The notes under the pieces were generated by a model. It was given only the letters and a program-made list of their open reading frames with translations, was not told where the DNA came from and ran no database searches. The translations under genes were made by a program, and so were the position numbers. Positions 53,863 to 63,633 of a stretch of DNA of 64,000 nucleotides are shown here, piece by piece. The first letter of the stretch is position 1; every line of letters begins with the position of its first letter. Origin of the DNA: UBA964 sp037444685 (lineage in GTDB: Bacteria; Pseudomonadota; Gammaproteobacteria; Steroidobacterales; Steroidobacteraceae); NCBI GenBank assembly GCA_037444685.1, contig JBBILX010000003.1:186001-250000 (forward strand). Direction: 5' to 3'.

Positions 53863-56657
53863 CAGCGTGCCTCCGCGCCGGGTTCCGGGCCCGAGAGGCG
53901 CCCGAGCCGGGTCAGCGCCAGCATCGCGGCCCCCGCGACGGTCAGGAACACGCCGAGATCGAAGAACATCGCCGAGGCAATCGAGACCTTGTCGACGACC
54001 GGCAGCACCGGCGCGAAGTACGTGCTGGTCAGGAACGGGTAGCCAAGAGCGAGACTGACCAGCCCAGTGACCGTGGCGCAGGCCAGGCCCCAGCCGATCC
54101 AGGCCTCGAAGCTCGGCAGCGAGCGGCGCTCGACCCATGCGGTCCCGCTGCCGAGATACGGCAACAGCAGCCCGATCGCGAGCACGAGTCCGCCGATGAA
54201 TCCGCCGCCGGGCAGATTGTGGCCGCGCAGGAAGAACCAGATCGCGACCAGCGAGACGAGCGGCAGCATCGCGCGCGAGGTGAGCTCCAGCATCAGCGAG
54301 CGATCGCCGCCCGGCTCGACCTCGGGGAGCCCGCGGGCGCGTGGCAGCAGTGCCGCGACGATCACGGCGGCGAGTCCGAGAACCGTGATCTCGCCGAGCG
54401 TATCGAGGCCGCGGAAATCGACGAGGATCACGTTGACGGCATTGGTGCCGAAAGCTCCGGGCACGGCGTTCTCAAGGAACCAGGGGGCGAGCGAATCGGG
54501 TTTCGGGCGACTCAGCACTGCGTGGACGATCGCGCTGACGCCAACGCCCGCGCCGAGCGCGACGGCCGCGTCGCGCCAGCGCCGCCGCGGCGCATCCGTC
54601 CGTGCCGACTGGAGCGGCAGGAAGTGCAGAGCGAGCAGCAGCAGCAGGATCGACGCGACCTCGACCAGCAACTGCGTCAGCAGCAGATCGGGTGCGGAGA
54701 GGCCGCCGAACGTCAGGCTGACGACCAGCCCGATGACACCGAGATAGACCAGGGCCTCGAGTCGCTCGCGGTGTCGGGTCAGCAGCGCCGCGAGCGCCAC
54801 CAGCGCGATCAGCCAGAGCGCCCAGGCCAGCGGATGCGCGGCGAGCGGCATCACGCGCCCGACGTGATCCGGACGACCGCTGCCAAACACCATCCACCCG
54901 GCGACGAGCAGGGAGCCGAGCGTGATCAGGAACACCGAGCGCTGCAGGCTGCCGTTGACCAGCGCTTCCGTCAGCGCGCGCGCGCCACGAACCGCCGCGG
55001 AGACCGCCAGATCGAAGACCTCGCGGCCGCCGCGCGGCAGGTGGATCAGGTCGTGCAGGCGGAACAGCCGCTGCAGCATGAGATAGAACACCGTCCCGAC
55101 GCCGAGCGCGATCACGCTCATCAGCAATGGCAGGTTGAAGCCGTGCCAGATGGCGAGCGAGTACTCCGGGAGTGTGCCGCCGACGACGGGGGTCGCAGCC
55201 AGCGCCAGCAGTGATCCGATGGTGATCGCCGGCAGGATGCCGACCAGCAGGCAGAGCAGAGCGAGAGCGCCGACCGGTACCAGCATCCAGAATGGCGGTT
55301 CGTGCGGCCTACGGGGCAGGCCCTTGGGCTCCCCGTTCCAGAAGACGTCGTGGATGAAGCGTACGGAGTACGCAACCGAGAAGGCAGCGGCCACCGTCGC
55401 CAGCAGCGGGATCGCGATCGCGAGAATGGGGTGGGCGTCGAGCCCAAGCGTCTCCGCGAAGAACATCTCCTTCGAGAGGAAGCCGTTCAGCAGCGGCACG
55501 CCGGCCATCGCCGACGAAGCGATGATCGCAAGGACGGCCGTCACGGGCATGTATTTCCACAGGCCGTTGAGCAATCGCATGTCACGCGAGCCTGCCTCGT
55601 GATCGATGATGCCCGCCGCCATGAACAGCGAGGCCTTGAATGTCGCGTGATTGAGGATGTGGAACACGCCCGCGACCGTTGCGAGCGGCGTCGACAGGCC
55701 GAACAACAGCGTGATCAGGCCCAGATGGCTGATGGTCGAGTACGCGAGCAGGCCCTTGAGGTCGTGCTGGAACACGGCGACATAGGCGCCGACCGCGAGC
55801 GTCGCCAGACCAGTCAGCGAGACGACGTAGAACCAGAGCTCCGAGCCGGCGAGTGTCGGATGCAGACGGGCGATCAGGAACACTCCGGCCTTCACGAGCG
55901 TCGCCGAGTGCAGATAGGCGGAAACCGGTGTGGGCGCCGCCATGGCCTGCGGCAGCCAGAAATGCAGGGGGAACTGTGCCGATTTTGCGAAGGCGCCGAG
56001 CAGAATCAGCAGCAGGGCCGGCGCGTACCAGCGATGCGCGCGGACTGTCTCGCCGGCGGCGAGCACCGCATCGAGGCTGAAGCTGCCGACGATCTCGCCG
56101 AGCAGCAGTACGCCGGCGAACAGTGCGAGCCCGCCGAGTGCGGTGATCGTCAGCGACAGGCGCGCGCCCTGGCGGGCATCGGCGCGACCCTGCCAGTAGC
56201 CGATCAGCAGGAAGGACGAGATGCTGGTCAGCTCCCAGAAAGCGACGAGCAGCAGCAGGTTGTCGGCCAGCACGACGCCGAGCATCGCGCCCATGAAGAC
56301 CATGAAGAACGCGTAGAAGCGCGCCATCGGATCCGAGTCCGACAGGTAGTAGCGCGCATACAGCACGACCAGCGCGCCGATGCCCGTCACGAGCATCGCA
56401 AATGTCCACGCGAGTCCGTCCGCGCGAAGGCCGAAGTCGGCGTCCGCGAGCGGCAGCCAGGGCCAAGACACTCGAGGCACGGCGCCGGCGAACACGGCTG
56501 GTCCGAGCGTCGCGAGCAGCACGACGGCGAGCAGTGCGGCGCCGCCTGCGATCGCGGCCGCCGCGTTGCGCCGCTCGTTCGGCAGCGCGAACAGCGCGAG
56601 TGCGGCGAGCCAAGGGAGCGCGAACGCCCCGAGCAGGGGGAGCGGCGAGGCGTTCAT
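53862..56657 (-). CDS. mnhA: Fused monovalent cation/H+ antiporter subunits A and B
   Basis: A 931-residue protein joining subunit A (NuoL-like, about 1-650, plus the A-specific C-terminal spans) to subunit B (about 790-925). A part: YYLSDSDPMARFYAFFMVFM, LLLVAFWELTSISSFLLIGY, then TALGGLALFAGVLLLGE, FAKSAQFPLHFWLPQAMAAP (proton-path Lys) and LNHATFKASLFMAAGIIDHE. B part: LRGHNLPGGGFIGGLVLAIG is diagnostic of MnhB. Thus the operon lacks a separate mnhB. Fusion of A and B is known in many proteobacteria. Start overlaps the Ca2+/Na+ antiporter stop by ATGA. Confidence 0.94.
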   Translation of the reverse strand: MNASPLPLLGAFALPWLAALALFALPNERRNAAAAIAGGAALLAVVLLATLGPAVFAGAVPRVSWPWLPLADADFGLRADGLAWTFAMLVTGIGALVVLYARYYLSDSDPMARFYAFFMVFMGAMLGVVLADNLLLLVAFWELTSISSFLLIGYWQGRADARQGARLSLTITALGGLALFAGVLLLGEIVGSFSLDAVLAAGETVRAHRWYAPALLLILLGAFAKSAQFPLHFWLPQAMAAPTPVSAYLHSATLVKAGVFLIARLHPTLAGSELWFYVVSLTGLATLAVGAYVAVFQHDLKGLLAYSTISHLGLITLLFGLSTPLATVAGVFHILNHATFKASLFMAAGIIDHEAGSRDMRLLNGLWKYMPVTAVLAIIASSAMAGVPLLNGFLSKEMFFAETLGLDAHPILAIAIPLLATVAAAFSVAYSVRFIHDVFWNGEPKGLPRRPHEPPFWMLVPVGALALLCLLVGILPAITIGSLLALAATPVVGGTLPEYSLAIWHGFNLPLLMSVIALGVGTVFYLMLQRLFRLHDLIHLPRGGREVFDLAVSAAVRGARALTEALVNGSLQRSVFLITLGSLLVAGWMVFGSGRPDHVGRVMPLAAHPLAWALWLIALVALAALLTRHRERLEALVYLGVIGLVVSLTFGGLSAPDLLLTQLLVEVASILLLLLALHFLPLQSARTDAPRRRWRDAAVALGAGVGVSAIVHAVLSRPKPDSLAPWFLENAVPGAFGTNAVNVILVDFRGLDTLGEITVLGLAAVIVAALLPRARGLPEVEPGGDRSLMLELTSRAMLPLVSLVAIWFFLRGHNLPGGGFIGGLVLAIGLLLPYLGSGTAWVERRSLPSFEAWIGWGLACATVTGLVSLALGYPFLTSTYFAPVLPVVDKVSIASAMFFDLGVFLTVAGAAMLALTRLGRLSGPEPGAEAR

Positions 56658-57736
56658 GCGGCCTGCCGGGCACGCCAGGCCCGCAGCGTGACGACGAGCA
56701 GCGTGATCACGGTCAGCGGCAGCACCACGGTCTGCATCGCGAGCGCGAAGGTCGCGGCTGCGGCGTGCTGCTGCGCAGTCATGACGAGGAAAGCCGTGTA
56801 CGCGACGTAGTAGCCGAGGAACACCGCCCCTTCCCAGCGCGCGATGGTCGCGCCCGTGAAGAACACGGGCAGGCAGGCGAACGCGACCGCGAGCATGACC
56901 AGCATGTCGAATTCGAGCAGCGCCGGCTGCACGACGATCGGCAGCGGCGCGACCAGGCCCGAGAGCCCGAGCACGCCGAGGATGTTGAAGGTGCTGCTGC
57001 CGACGACGTTGCCGACCGCGATGTCGCGCTGGCCGCGGACGGCCGCCATGACGGAGGCGGCGACCTCGGGCAAGGAAGTGCCGGCCGCGACGATGGTCAG
57101 TCCGATGACGAGCTCGGAGACGCCGAGGGACTTCGCGATCGTGACGGCGGCCACGACGAGCCAGCGCGAGCCGAGCGAGAGCAGCGCGAGCCCGCTGACG
57201 ATCAGGGCGATCTGCACGGGCAGGCGGTCGTCCCAGCCGCGCGCGACGGCAATGTGGCTCTCCGCGGCGTACTCGAGCTGGATCGACTGCGTCTCGCGCC
57301 GGCTCTGCCAGATCAGGAAACCCGTATACGCGAGCAGCAGTCCGAACAGCAGCGCCGCCTCGAGCCGGACGATGCGGCCGTCCAGTGACGTCCAGAGCAG
57401 CAGCAGCGAGGCGCCGATCATGACCGGGACCTCCTGGCGGACCACCTGCGCGGCGACGATCAAGGGCGCGATCAGTGCCGACAGCCCGAGGATGAACAGC
57501 ACGTTGAAGATGTTGCTGCCGACCACGTTGCCGAGCGCGATGTCTACCCTACCGGACATTGCCGCCTGTAACGAGACCGCCAACTCCGGCGAGCTGGTGC
57601 CGAAGGCGACGACCGTGAGGCCGACGACGAGCGGCGAGATGCCGAGAGATATTGCAAGCTTGGAAGCTCCCCGGACCAGCGCCTCACCGCCGGCGATCAG
57701 CAGCGCGAGTCCGCCGAGGAGCATCAGAATCGTCAT
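56654..57736 (-). CDS. Calcium/sodium antiporter (YrbG/CaCA type)
   Basis: A 360-residue member of the Ca2+/cation antiporter superfamily with two inverted halves of five spans. The alpha repeats are VGLTVVAFGTSSPELAVSLQ, then VGSNIFNVLFILG in the first half, and GLTIVAAGTSLPEVAASVMA, then NVVGSSTFNILGVLGLSGLV in the second. The Glu in each GTSxPE is the ion ligand. Slightly longer than E. coli YrbG (325). It is the first gene of the minus-strand cation operon and overlaps mnhA by four bases. Na+ brought in by one antiporter could be removed by the other, a logical partnership (inference). Confidence 0.93.
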   Translation of the reverse strand: MTILMLLGGLALLIAGGEALVRGASKLAISLGISPLVVGLTVVAFGTSSPELAVSLQAAMSGRVDIALGNVVGSNIFNVLFILGLSALIAPLIVAAQVVRQEVPVMIGASLLLLWTSLDGRIVRLEAALLFGLLLAYTGFLIWQSRRETQSIQLEYAAESHIAVARGWDDRLPVQIALIVSGLALLSLGSRWLVVAAVTIAKSLGVSELVIGLTIVAAGTSLPEVAASVMAAVRGQRDIAVGNVVGSSTFNILGVLGLSGLVAPLPIVVQPALLEFDMLVMLAVAFACLPVFFTGATIARWEGAVFLGYYVAYTAFLVMTAQQHAAAATFALAMQTVVLPLTVITLLVVTLRAWRARQAA

Positions 57737-57762
57737 CGTCGCCTCCTTGCGAGCCGGCGATT

Positions 57763-59925
57763 CTAGCGTGTACGGGCGATGCTGCGCGCGACGAGCCGCT
57801 GCAGTGCCAGCTCCCGTATGCCGGCCGGCCGTTCGAGGCCGAGCCGACGGAGCAAGGGTAATGCCTGCGTGCCGGGTGGGCGCCAGATCGTTGCAGCGAT
57901 GGCCAGCGCGCGCCCGGGGCGCGTGCTCGTCGCGGCGCGCAGGTGCCGCAAAGCCCGCGCGAGGACGATCTCGTCACCGTTGAGATCGGTGCCGAAGGGA
58001 TACTCGCCGAACAGACTGGCGCGCTGGTGTGATGCCAGTGCACTCGCGAGCCGATCCGGCAGGTTCTGGCGCGCGGCGTCCGGGATCACGAAATCAGCCG
58101 AAAGCTTGCCGGCCCGACGAGCGGCGTGTACCAGATCGGCCTGGAAGCGTGAGTCAGCGACCGCGACCAGCGCGGCGATGCACTCGGCATCGGTGCGCCC
58201 GCGCAGGTCCGCTATCCCGTACTCGGTGACGACGATGTCACGCAGGTGACGCGGTATCGTTGCATGGCCGTACTGCCAGCGAATATTCGATTGCAGCCGG
58301 CCCTCGTCTCTTCGCGTTGCGCGCAGGCAGATCACGGAGCGCGCCCCGGGCAGTGCGTGAGCCATGGCGACGAAGTTGTACTGCCCGCCGACGCCGCTGA
58401 CCACGCGTCCATCATCGAGGCCGTCGGAGACCGCGGCCCCGAGCGCCGTCACCATCATGGTCGAGTTGACGAACCGCGCGCGGCGCCGCTGCAGCATCCG
58501 CAGCTCCTGACCCTCACCGTAGAGCTGGTTGATCCAGCCGACGCCGCGCATGTTGAATTCGCGGCGTTCGGAGTCGGGCAGTGCACGCAGCGCGGCGTAG
58601 AAAGCCTGCGGTCCGAGCAGGAAGCCCGCCTCGGCGACGACACCGTTGCGCAGCTCCCTGCCCAGACAGCTTCGCTTCAGCGCGAGCACCGAGTCCCCAT
58701 CGAGCAGATCGGCCTCGATCCATTGACCGTCAGGCGCACGGATCCTGCCGTTCTCGTAATGGCATTCCGCGCGAAACACGCCGTGATGCTGCAGATCGGC
58801 GAACTCCGCGGCGGAAAGCCGTGCACTGACACCCACCCTCGGCAGGGCGTCGAGTATGTCCGGACCGAAACGGTCCGATCCCTGCTGGCGGATCTCTCCG
58901 CTCTCGATCAGGCGCGTCAGTGGCAGGGAGTCGTAAACGCGCCGACACAGTATGCCCGCGCGCCACAGATCCAGCATCTGGTCGACCAGCATCTCGGTCG
59001 ACGCAAAGAGTCCTTCCCGGAACGCTTCGCGTCCGCCCACCGCATCGATCACGTCGGCGTGACGCTCGGCGCCGACGTCCGCCAGTGCACGGCGCCACGC
59101 GGCGTTCTGCTGGTGGCGCAGCAACAGTGCATTGCAGATCGCGTCACCGAGTTCACCGATGCCGATCTGCAGGGTTCCGCCGTCCGCGATCAAGGCGCTG
59201 ACGTGCAGGCCGATCGCGTGATCGACGTTGCCGAGGGCCGGGTTCGGCGGGCAGAACAGGCGCTGCTGGTAGCGCGGCTCGTCGAGTACGAGATCGAAGG
59301 TCTCGGGTGGCACCACCGCGGCACCGAGCATGAAGGGCATCTCTGCATGGGTCTGGGCCATGCAGACGACCTTGCGACCGGTCGCGCGCTCAGCATGCAG
59401 CATGGACAGGAGGTCGAGCGTGACGTCGGGATTCGAGCCCAGCGAGAATTTCAGTGCGCCCGCCTCACTCCGCTGCGCAACGAGCTGCGCGATGACATTG
59501 ACCCCGCGCGCGACGATCTCGCGCGCAACGTGCGTGTAGTTCTCGCACAGCACGTTCTGCTGCCGGTGCCCCGATCCGAGCGCGGAACCGGGCTCGACGA
59601 AGAACTCGATCAGCCTGACGTTGGGGGGCATGTCGTCCGCGCGCGCCGCACGGAGATACTCGGGCTCCGCATAGTCGCCAAAGATGCGCTCGACCAGCGG
59701 ACCGAGGAAACGACGCTCCAGCTCGCTCTTTCCGACGGGGCGCGAGAGCGTCAGTGCGGTGATGATGGTCAGGTCGATACCCGGTTCACGCAGTGCCCGC
59801 CGCCAGAACTCGTCGGCGATCGCCACCGGCTTGCCGATGCCCAGGGGCAGCGCGAGCACGATCTGCGGTCCAACGCACCGGATCGCGGCCTCGACGCAGT
59901 CACCAACGTCGCCGAAGGTCTCCAT
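57763..59925 (-). CDS. Acetyl-CoA hydrolase/transferase family protein, long form
   Basis: A 720-residue relative of the class I CoA-transferases. The N-terminal region includes IVLALPLGIGKPVAIADEFW and LTIITALTLSRP. The C-terminal transferase domain has GVGGQYNFVAMAHALPGARS (GxGGQxDF-like) and IVVTEYGIADLRGRTDAECI, typical of acetyl-CoA hydrolase C-terminal domains. The usual proteins (acetate or 4-hydroxybutyrate CoA-transferase) have about 430-510 residues; this subgroup has an insertion in the middle plus an Arg-rich C-terminal tail. Likely moves CoA between short acids; substrate unknown. Divergent from putP across 70 bases. Confidence 0.85.
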   Translation of the reverse strand: METFGDVGDCVEAAIRCVGPQIVLALPLGIGKPVAIADEFWRRALREPGIDLTIITALTLSRPVGKSELERRFLGPLVERIFGDYAEPEYLRAARADDMPPNVRLIEFFVEPGSALGSGHRQQNVLCENYTHVAREIVARGVNVIAQLVAQRSEAGALKFSLGSNPDVTLDLLSMLHAERATGRKVVCMAQTHAEMPFMLGAAVVPPETFDLVLDEPRYQQRLFCPPNPALGNVDHAIGLHVSALIADGGTLQIGIGELGDAICNALLLRHQQNAAWRRALADVGAERHADVIDAVGGREAFREGLFASTEMLVDQMLDLWRAGILCRRVYDSLPLTRLIESGEIRQQGSDRFGPDILDALPRVGVSARLSAAEFADLQHHGVFRAECHYENGRIRAPDGQWIEADLLDGDSVLALKRSCLGRELRNGVVAEAGFLLGPQAFYAALRALPDSERREFNMRGVGWINQLYGEGQELRMLQRRRARFVNSTMMVTALGAAVSDGLDDGRVVSGVGGQYNFVAMAHALPGARSVICLRATRRDEGRLQSNIRWQYGHATIPRHLRDIVVTEYGIADLRGRTDAECIAALVAVADSRFQADLVHAARRAGKLSADFVIPDAARQNLPDRLASALASHQRASLFGEYPFGTDLNGDEIVLARALRHLRAATSTRPGRALAIAATIWRPPGTQALPLLRRLGLERPAGIRELALQRLVARSIARTR

Positions 59926-59995
59926 CGGCTAGACTCTAAGCGAGCAGGAATCGGGTGTCACGGCAGCGCCGAGGCGGTCGCTGGCCGGGAGTCGT

Positions 59996-61465
59996 ATGAG
60001 CGAGCGCGCGCTGACGATCGCGACGATGGCGCTGTACATGGGCATCTGCCTGGGGCTCGGTTTCGTCGCCTGGCGGCGCACGCGCGATCTCGGCGACTAT
60101 ATCCTCGGTGGCCGCAGTCTCGGCAGCTGGGTCACGGCGCTGAGCGCTCAGGCCACCGACATGAGTGGCTGGCTGCTGATGGGCCTGCCGGGTCTTGCCT
60201 ATGCGTCGGGGTTCGACTCGGTCTGGCTGCTCGCCGGTCTCGCCGCCGGCACCTGGCTCAACTGGCGCCTCGTCGCGCCGCGGCTGCGCGCCGCGACCGA
60301 GCGACTCGACGACGCGCTCACGCTGCCCGACTATTTGGAGCGTCGTTTCGCGGACCGTTCGCGGCTGCTGCGAGCGCTCTCGGCGCTTTTCATCCTCGTG
60401 TTCTTCGTGTTCTACACGAGCTCGGGCTTCGTCGCGGCCGGCCGGCTGTTCGAGTCGCTGTTCGGTCTGGCTTATGTGCAGGCGATGCTGTGGGGCACGG
60501 CGGTCATGCTCGCGTATACGTTTCTCGGCGGTTTTCTCGCCGTGAGCTGGTCGGACGTGCTGCAAGGGACGCTGATGTTCGTCGCGCTCGTGCTCGTCGC
60601 GATCGCTGGCGTCGCGCTCGCCGGGGGCGCGGCGGAGATGCTCGTGCGGCTCGAGCGCCTCGACGCCACGCTGCTCGACCCGCTGGTCGCCGACAACGGC
60701 GAGCAGCTCGGCCTGATCGGCATCCTCTCGCTGCTGGGCTGGGGGCTCGGCTATGCGGGCCAGCCTCACATCCTCGCGCGTTTCATGGCCGCGCGCTCGA
60801 CCGCGCATCTCGTGCTCGCGCGTCGCGTGGCGATGGGCTGGGTGACGGTGACGCTGGCCTCGGCGGTCGTGGTGGGGCTCTCCGGGCGCCTGCTGCTCGG
60901 CGAACCGCTCACCGGCACCGACACCGAGAAGGTTTTCATCGTCATGGCAACCACGCTTTTCCACCCCGCGATCGCCGGGATCTGCCTCGCGGGCATCATG
61001 GCTGCGATCATGAGCACGGCGTCGGCGCAACTGCTGGTGGCCTCCTCGGCGTTCGCGCAGGACCTCTATCGCGGACTGCTGCGCCCGGCGGCCGCGCGCG
61101 GCGAGCTGCTCTGGGTCGGTCGTCTCGCGGTGCTCGCGATCGCGGCGCTCGCGTTCGCGATCGCGCTCGATCCCGGCAGCAAGGTGCTGGACCTCGTGGC
61201 CTGGGCCTGGGCAGGTTTCGGTGCGGCATTCGGGCCGGCGATCCTGCTGTCGCTCTACTGGCGCGGGATGACGCGCGCCGGTGCGCTGGCGGGAATCGTG
61301 ACGGGCGGCCTGACGGTCATTTTGTGGAAGCGCGGTGCGGGTCCGCTGTTGCAGCTCTACGAACTCGTGCCGGGTTTCCTGTTCTCGCTGCTCGCGATCT
61401 GGCTCGTCAGTCTGCTGCGACCCGCGGGTGCGGCCGTCCTGCCGGCTCGGGCGATGGACTCCTGA
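59996..61465 (+). CDS. putP: Sodium/proline symporter
   Basis: A 489-residue sodium:solute symporter with about thirteen spans. DYILGGRSLGSWVTALSAQA, then TDMSGWLLMGLPGLAYASG is the PutP N-terminal Na+ and proline site; LSLLGWGLGYAGQPHILARF, IAGICLAGIMAAIMSTASAQ, LLVASSAFAQDLYR follow. These match proline permease rather than pantothenate or sugar symporters. Length near E. coli PutP (502). The start ATG at 59996 is preceded by GGGAG. No putA is in the window, so proline breakdown must be encoded elsewhere. Confidence 0.92.
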   Translation: MSERALTIATMALYMGICLGLGFVAWRRTRDLGDYILGGRSLGSWVTALSAQATDMSGWLLMGLPGLAYASGFDSVWLLAGLAAGTWLNWRLVAPRLRAATERLDDALTLPDYLERRFADRSRLLRALSALFILVFFVFYTSSGFVAAGRLFESLFGLAYVQAMLWGTAVMLAYTFLGGFLAVSWSDVLQGTLMFVALVLVAIAGVALAGGAAEMLVRLERLDATLLDPLVADNGEQLGLIGILSLLGWGLGYAGQPHILARFMAARSTAHLVLARRVAMGWVTVTLASAVVVGLSGRLLLGEPLTGTDTEKVFIVMATTLFHPAIAGICLAGIMAAIMSTASAQLLVASSAFAQDLYRGLLRPAAARGELLWVGRLAVLAIAALAFAIALDPGSKVLDLVAWAWAGFGAAFGPAILLSLYWRGMTRAGALAGIVTGGLTVILWKRGAGPLLQLYELVPGFLFSLLAIWLVSLLRPAGAAVLPARAMDS

Positions 61466-61588
61466 CGCATGCAGTATGGGTCTGGCCGCTGGTCAGTCGC
61501 GCGCGACCGGCTCGCCGTCGCCGCACAGACTCGCTACCGTTGGCGGTCGCCGCCCATCGCCTGCGGCCACAGACCGGAGAGCCCGCGC

Positions 61589-62875
61589 TTGAACTCCAGC
61601 ATCGATCTTCGCTTCGGCCCCATCCGCCTCGCACCCGGCTACACGCCGACGAACGCTGCGACCTACCTGTTCGCGGCGTTCATCACCATCGGCATGCTGG
61701 CCTTCGTCAGCTTCATCCAGCCCTATCTGCTGAACGCGAACCTCAGGATCCCCGAGGACGCGCAGGGGCGGGCGCTCGGCCTGCTCGGCTTCAGCAACGA
61801 GATCGTCTCGCTGCTGCTGGTCGCGCCATTCGGCGCGCTGGCCGACAAGATCGGCCGTCGACCCGTCTACGCGCTCGGTTTCGTCTGGCTCGCCGCAGGC
61901 TTCTTTCTCTATCCGCTGGCGCGTACTTTCCCGCAACTGCTCGCCTGCGCGCTGTTCTTCTCGGTCGGTGTCGCCGCGGTCGGTACCATGCTCGCGACCG
62001 TGCTCGCGGACACGCCAAAGGACGAATCGCGCGGTCTGCTGGTCGGCATCACGGGGTTCTGCCAGGGGCTCGGCGCCACGCTGGCGGTGCTCGTGCTCGG
62101 CCGTGTGCCGCAGCGACTCGCCGCGGACGGCATGGACGCGGTCGCGGCCGGCCGCGTCACGCTCGGCATCGCGGCCGCGCTGTGCCTGCTGACGGCGTTG
62201 CTGTGCTGGCTTGGCCTCAAACGCGGCACGCCGAGCCGGGTCGCCGAGCGCGAGCCACTGCGGGCGCTGTTGCGTACGGGCGTCGCAGCGGCCCGCGCCA
62301 ATCCGAGGATCTGGTTCGCCTGCATGCTGCAGTTCGTCTCGTTCGCCGATCGCATCGTGCTCGGCACGTTCTTCTCGGCGCGGCTGCAGCAGACCGCGAT
62401 TGCGCAGGGTCTGTCGGTCGGCGAGGCCGCATCGCTCGCGACCAGGCCCTACGTGCTCGCCAGCGTCTCGGGGCTCGTGTTCGCGGTCGTATTCGGTCTG
62501 CTGCTGGACCGGGTGAACCGTATCATGGCCGGCGTCGTGGCGATGGCGATCGCGGGAATCGGCTACTTCGCCGGCGGACTGGTCGGCGATCCGACCAGCC
62601 CCGGCATCATCCCGGTCGCGATCCTGCTCGGGCTCGGGCAGATCTCGGCGATCATCGCCAGTCAGACCGTGCTCGGGCAGGAAGCACCGATCGAGGTGCG
62701 CGGCGCAGTGTTCGGGCTGGCGGGCATCTGCGCCTCGCTCGGCATCCTGTTCACGACCTCGTTCGGCGGCTGGCTCTATGACTCGGCCGGCAAGGGCGGA
62801 CCTTTCTTCCTGATCGCGGCGGTGAACTTCGCGATCATGGCGTTCGGCGCCTGGCTGCTGCTCAGAAGGCGCTGA
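61589..62875 (+). CDS. MFS transporter, paralogue of the one at 24501
   Basis: A 428-residue twelve-span carrier. The start is placed at TTG 61589 (NSSIDLRFGPIRLAPGYTPT): GGAGA lies 9 bases before it and this matches the N-terminus of the paralogue (KLGPIELMPG). A longer reading from ATG 61469 adds 40 residues of Arg-rich, unlikely protein. Motifs: FGALADKIGRRPVYALGFVW, then FSVGVAAVGTMLATVLADTP, and LLLDRVNRIMAGVVAMAI in the second half. Substrate unknown; 123 bases behind putP. Confidence 0.88.
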   Translation: MNSSIDLRFGPIRLAPGYTPTNAATYLFAAFITIGMLAFVSFIQPYLLNANLRIPEDAQGRALGLLGFSNEIVSLLLVAPFGALADKIGRRPVYALGFVWLAAGFFLYPLARTFPQLLACALFFSVGVAAVGTMLATVLADTPKDESRGLLVGITGFCQGLGATLAVLVLGRVPQRLAADGMDAVAAGRVTLGIAAALCLLTALLCWLGLKRGTPSRVAEREPLRALLRTGVAAARANPRIWFACMLQFVSFADRIVLGTFFSARLQQTAIAQGLSVGEAASLATRPYVLASVSGLVFAVVFGLLLDRVNRIMAGVVAMAIAGIGYFAGGLVGDPTSPGIIPVAILLGLGQISAIIASQTVLGQEAPIEVRGAVFGLAGICASLGILFTTSFGGWLYDSAGKGGPFFLIAAVNFAIMAFGAWLLLRRR

Positions 62876-62888
62876 GCGAGCCGTCGCT

Positions 62889-63608
62889 TCACGCCTCCCC
62901 GCTGAGCAGCAGCAGGGGCGTGCCCTCGGGCGCGATCAGCAGTGCATTAGCGGCCGGATCGAGCCCCGGCGGCAGTTCGCCGCTCGGCGAGAAGCCGTCG
63001 GCGACGAGCGCCGCGAGCCGCGACTCCATGGCTGGATCGCTGAACACGAGCATCGGCCGGTCCAGCGTGCGCGGCCGGTGCAGCGCGAGCGCCAGTCCAT
63101 CGCCGGTGATTGGGCGATGCGGATAGGGAGTCTCCTCGATCGGATGGGCGACGAAGCCGAGTCGCTCCCAGAACGTGCCCGTCGCCTCGAAGTCGTTGGC
63201 GGGCATGCTGAACTCGAGGAAATAGCCGCAGCGCGCGAGTTCGAGCGGCGAGCGCTCGGAGGGGAAGTAGGTTCGCGCCTCGAGCAAGGTGATCATCTGG
63301 CCGGCCGGATCGCGGAAACCGATCTCGTTGAAGCAGTCATCGCCCGTCTTGTCGAAAGCGAGGTTGATGCCGAGTGCCGTGATGGCCCGGGCATGGCGCG
63401 CGACGCCTGCGCGTACACAGGTGATCGACGGCGAGGGGAAGCGATACTGATGCAGCCCGAGATGGATGCGGCCATCCGTCAGCACGCCATAGGGATGCGG
63501 CCAGGTGTCGCTGGTCCGGCACTGGCTGAAACCGAGCCGTTCGTAGAACTCGACCGACGCGCGGATGTCGTCGGTCGTGATGCTGATCTCGTGGAACTGA
63601 CCGAGCAT
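62889..63608 (-). CDS. VOC family protein, two glyoxalase modules
   Basis: A 239-residue protein with two VOC modules: GQFHEISITTDDIRASVEFY, then ERLGFSQCRTSDTW for the first and ARCGYFLEFSMPANDFEATG, TFWERLGFVAHPIEE for the second. It resembles bleomycin-resistance/dioxygenase-like proteins; ligands in the beta strands are preserved (HEI, LEF) but the substrate is unknown. The start is the ATG at 63608, directly at the conserved GQFHEI; longer readings are Arg/Pro-rich and unlikely. It begins 25 bases after ferrochelatase and is probably in the same transcript. Confidence 0.85.
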   Translation of the reverse strand: MLGQFHEISITTDDIRASVEFYERLGFSQCRTSDTWPHPYGVLTDGRIHLGLHQYRFPSPSITCVRAGVARHARAITALGINLAFDKTGDDCFNEIGFRDPAGQMITLLEARTYFPSERSPLELARCGYFLEFSMPANDFEATGTFWERLGFVAHPIEETPYPHRPITGDGLALALHRPRTLDRPMLVFSDPAMESRLAALVADGFSPSGELPPGLDPAANALLIAPEGTPLLLLSGEA

Positions 63609-63633
63609 CCGCCGCGGCTCGAGCCCGCCGGGC

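Noticed and set aside
58246..62781. A 1511-codon open frame on the plus strand across acetyl-CoA hydrolase, putP and the MFS gene
   Set aside because: It is antisense to one gene and out of frame with two clear genes, and its translation is Arg/Ala/Gly-rich low-complexity. Long open shadow frames are normal at this GC content.
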